Shown: positions 40,319 to 40,327 of the stretch, one piece after another
Position numbering within the stretch: position 1 is the first letter of the stretch
How the letters are laid out: every line of letters starts with the position of its first letter
Notes under the pieces: model-generated
Database searches by the model: none
Told to the model about the DNA's origin: nothing
What the model saw: only the letters and a program-made list of their open reading frames with translations
Program-made: the position numbers and the translations under genes
Assembly (NCBI RefSeq): GCF_016862315.1
Contig: NZ_BOMS01000119.1
Span: 1-40,327, forward strand
Length of the DNA: 40,327 nucleotides
Source: Actinoplanes palleronii
GTDB lineage: Bacteria > Actinomycetota > Actinomycetes > Mycobacteriales > Micromonosporaceae
Reading direction: 5' to 3'

Positions 40319-40327
40319 CATCGGCCG

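Overview
The window comes from a very GC-rich actinomycete. Starts are often GTG, many adjacent genes overlap at ATGA/GTGA/TGATG junctions, and it carries type VII secretion-type small proteins, an AfsR/SARP-type regulator and the actinobacterial housekeeping neighbourhood cysteine desulfurase - mnmA - methionine-synthase-like - ligA - GGDEF/EAL - gatC - gatA - gatB. A Micromonosporaceae (Actinoplanes-like) host fits, but that is inference from gene content and style, not a database result. No rRNA, tRNA, transposase or CRISPR array was seen.

Layout. 1-245 is a tandem array of four 61-bp palindromic units. 262-8307 (minus) carries a giant secreted haem peroxidase with RTX and fibronectin-III repeats, then a separate two-gene unit: a Tat-type multicopper oxidase translationally coupled to an exported protein with a His-rich tail. 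A SARP-type ATPase regulator (8379-10163) diverges from the oxidase. 10262-12385 is a secreted PKD-like protein of unknown role, divergent from an orphan LacI regulator (12634-13650). 13705-16347 is a membrane PAS-GGDEF-EAL protein with altered catalytic motifs. 16544-19897 (plus) holds a PH-like membrane protein, a PQQ-dehydrogenase-like lipoprotein lacking the expected catalytic His, and a membrane metallophosphoesterase. 20051-22275 (minus) is a coupled four-gene set of type VII secretion character (YbaB-like, EspC-like, WXG100-like, PH-like) without any secretion machinery.

22401-23897 is gatB; its partners gatA and gatC lie at 30113-31878. Between them, on the opposite strand, are an M1 aminopeptidase lipoprotein and a four-gene accessory module (25494-30057). 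The module has a Crp-like regulator that keeps the cyclic-nucleotide-binding signature, a nucleotidyl-cyclase-fold protein, a STAND-like protein with a broken P-loop, and a third protein of unknown type. The C-terminus of the cyclase-fold protein and the N-terminus of the STAND-like protein share a near-identical 21-residue motif, the arrangement expected for motif-templated (amyloid or RHIM-like) signalling between a receptor and its effector. This is the strongest candidate for an undescribed system here.

31927-39776 (minus) returns to housekeeping: an apparently intact GGDEF-EAL protein, NAD-dependent DNA ligase with a low-complexity insertion, a methionine-synthase-like enzyme, MnmA and a cysteine desulfurase that probably supplies MnmA with sulfur. 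39777-40327 appears non-coding and has DnaA-box-like sites, a 9-bp tandem repeat and a third copy of a long hairpin also found at 10198 and 19990, where it sits between convergent genes.
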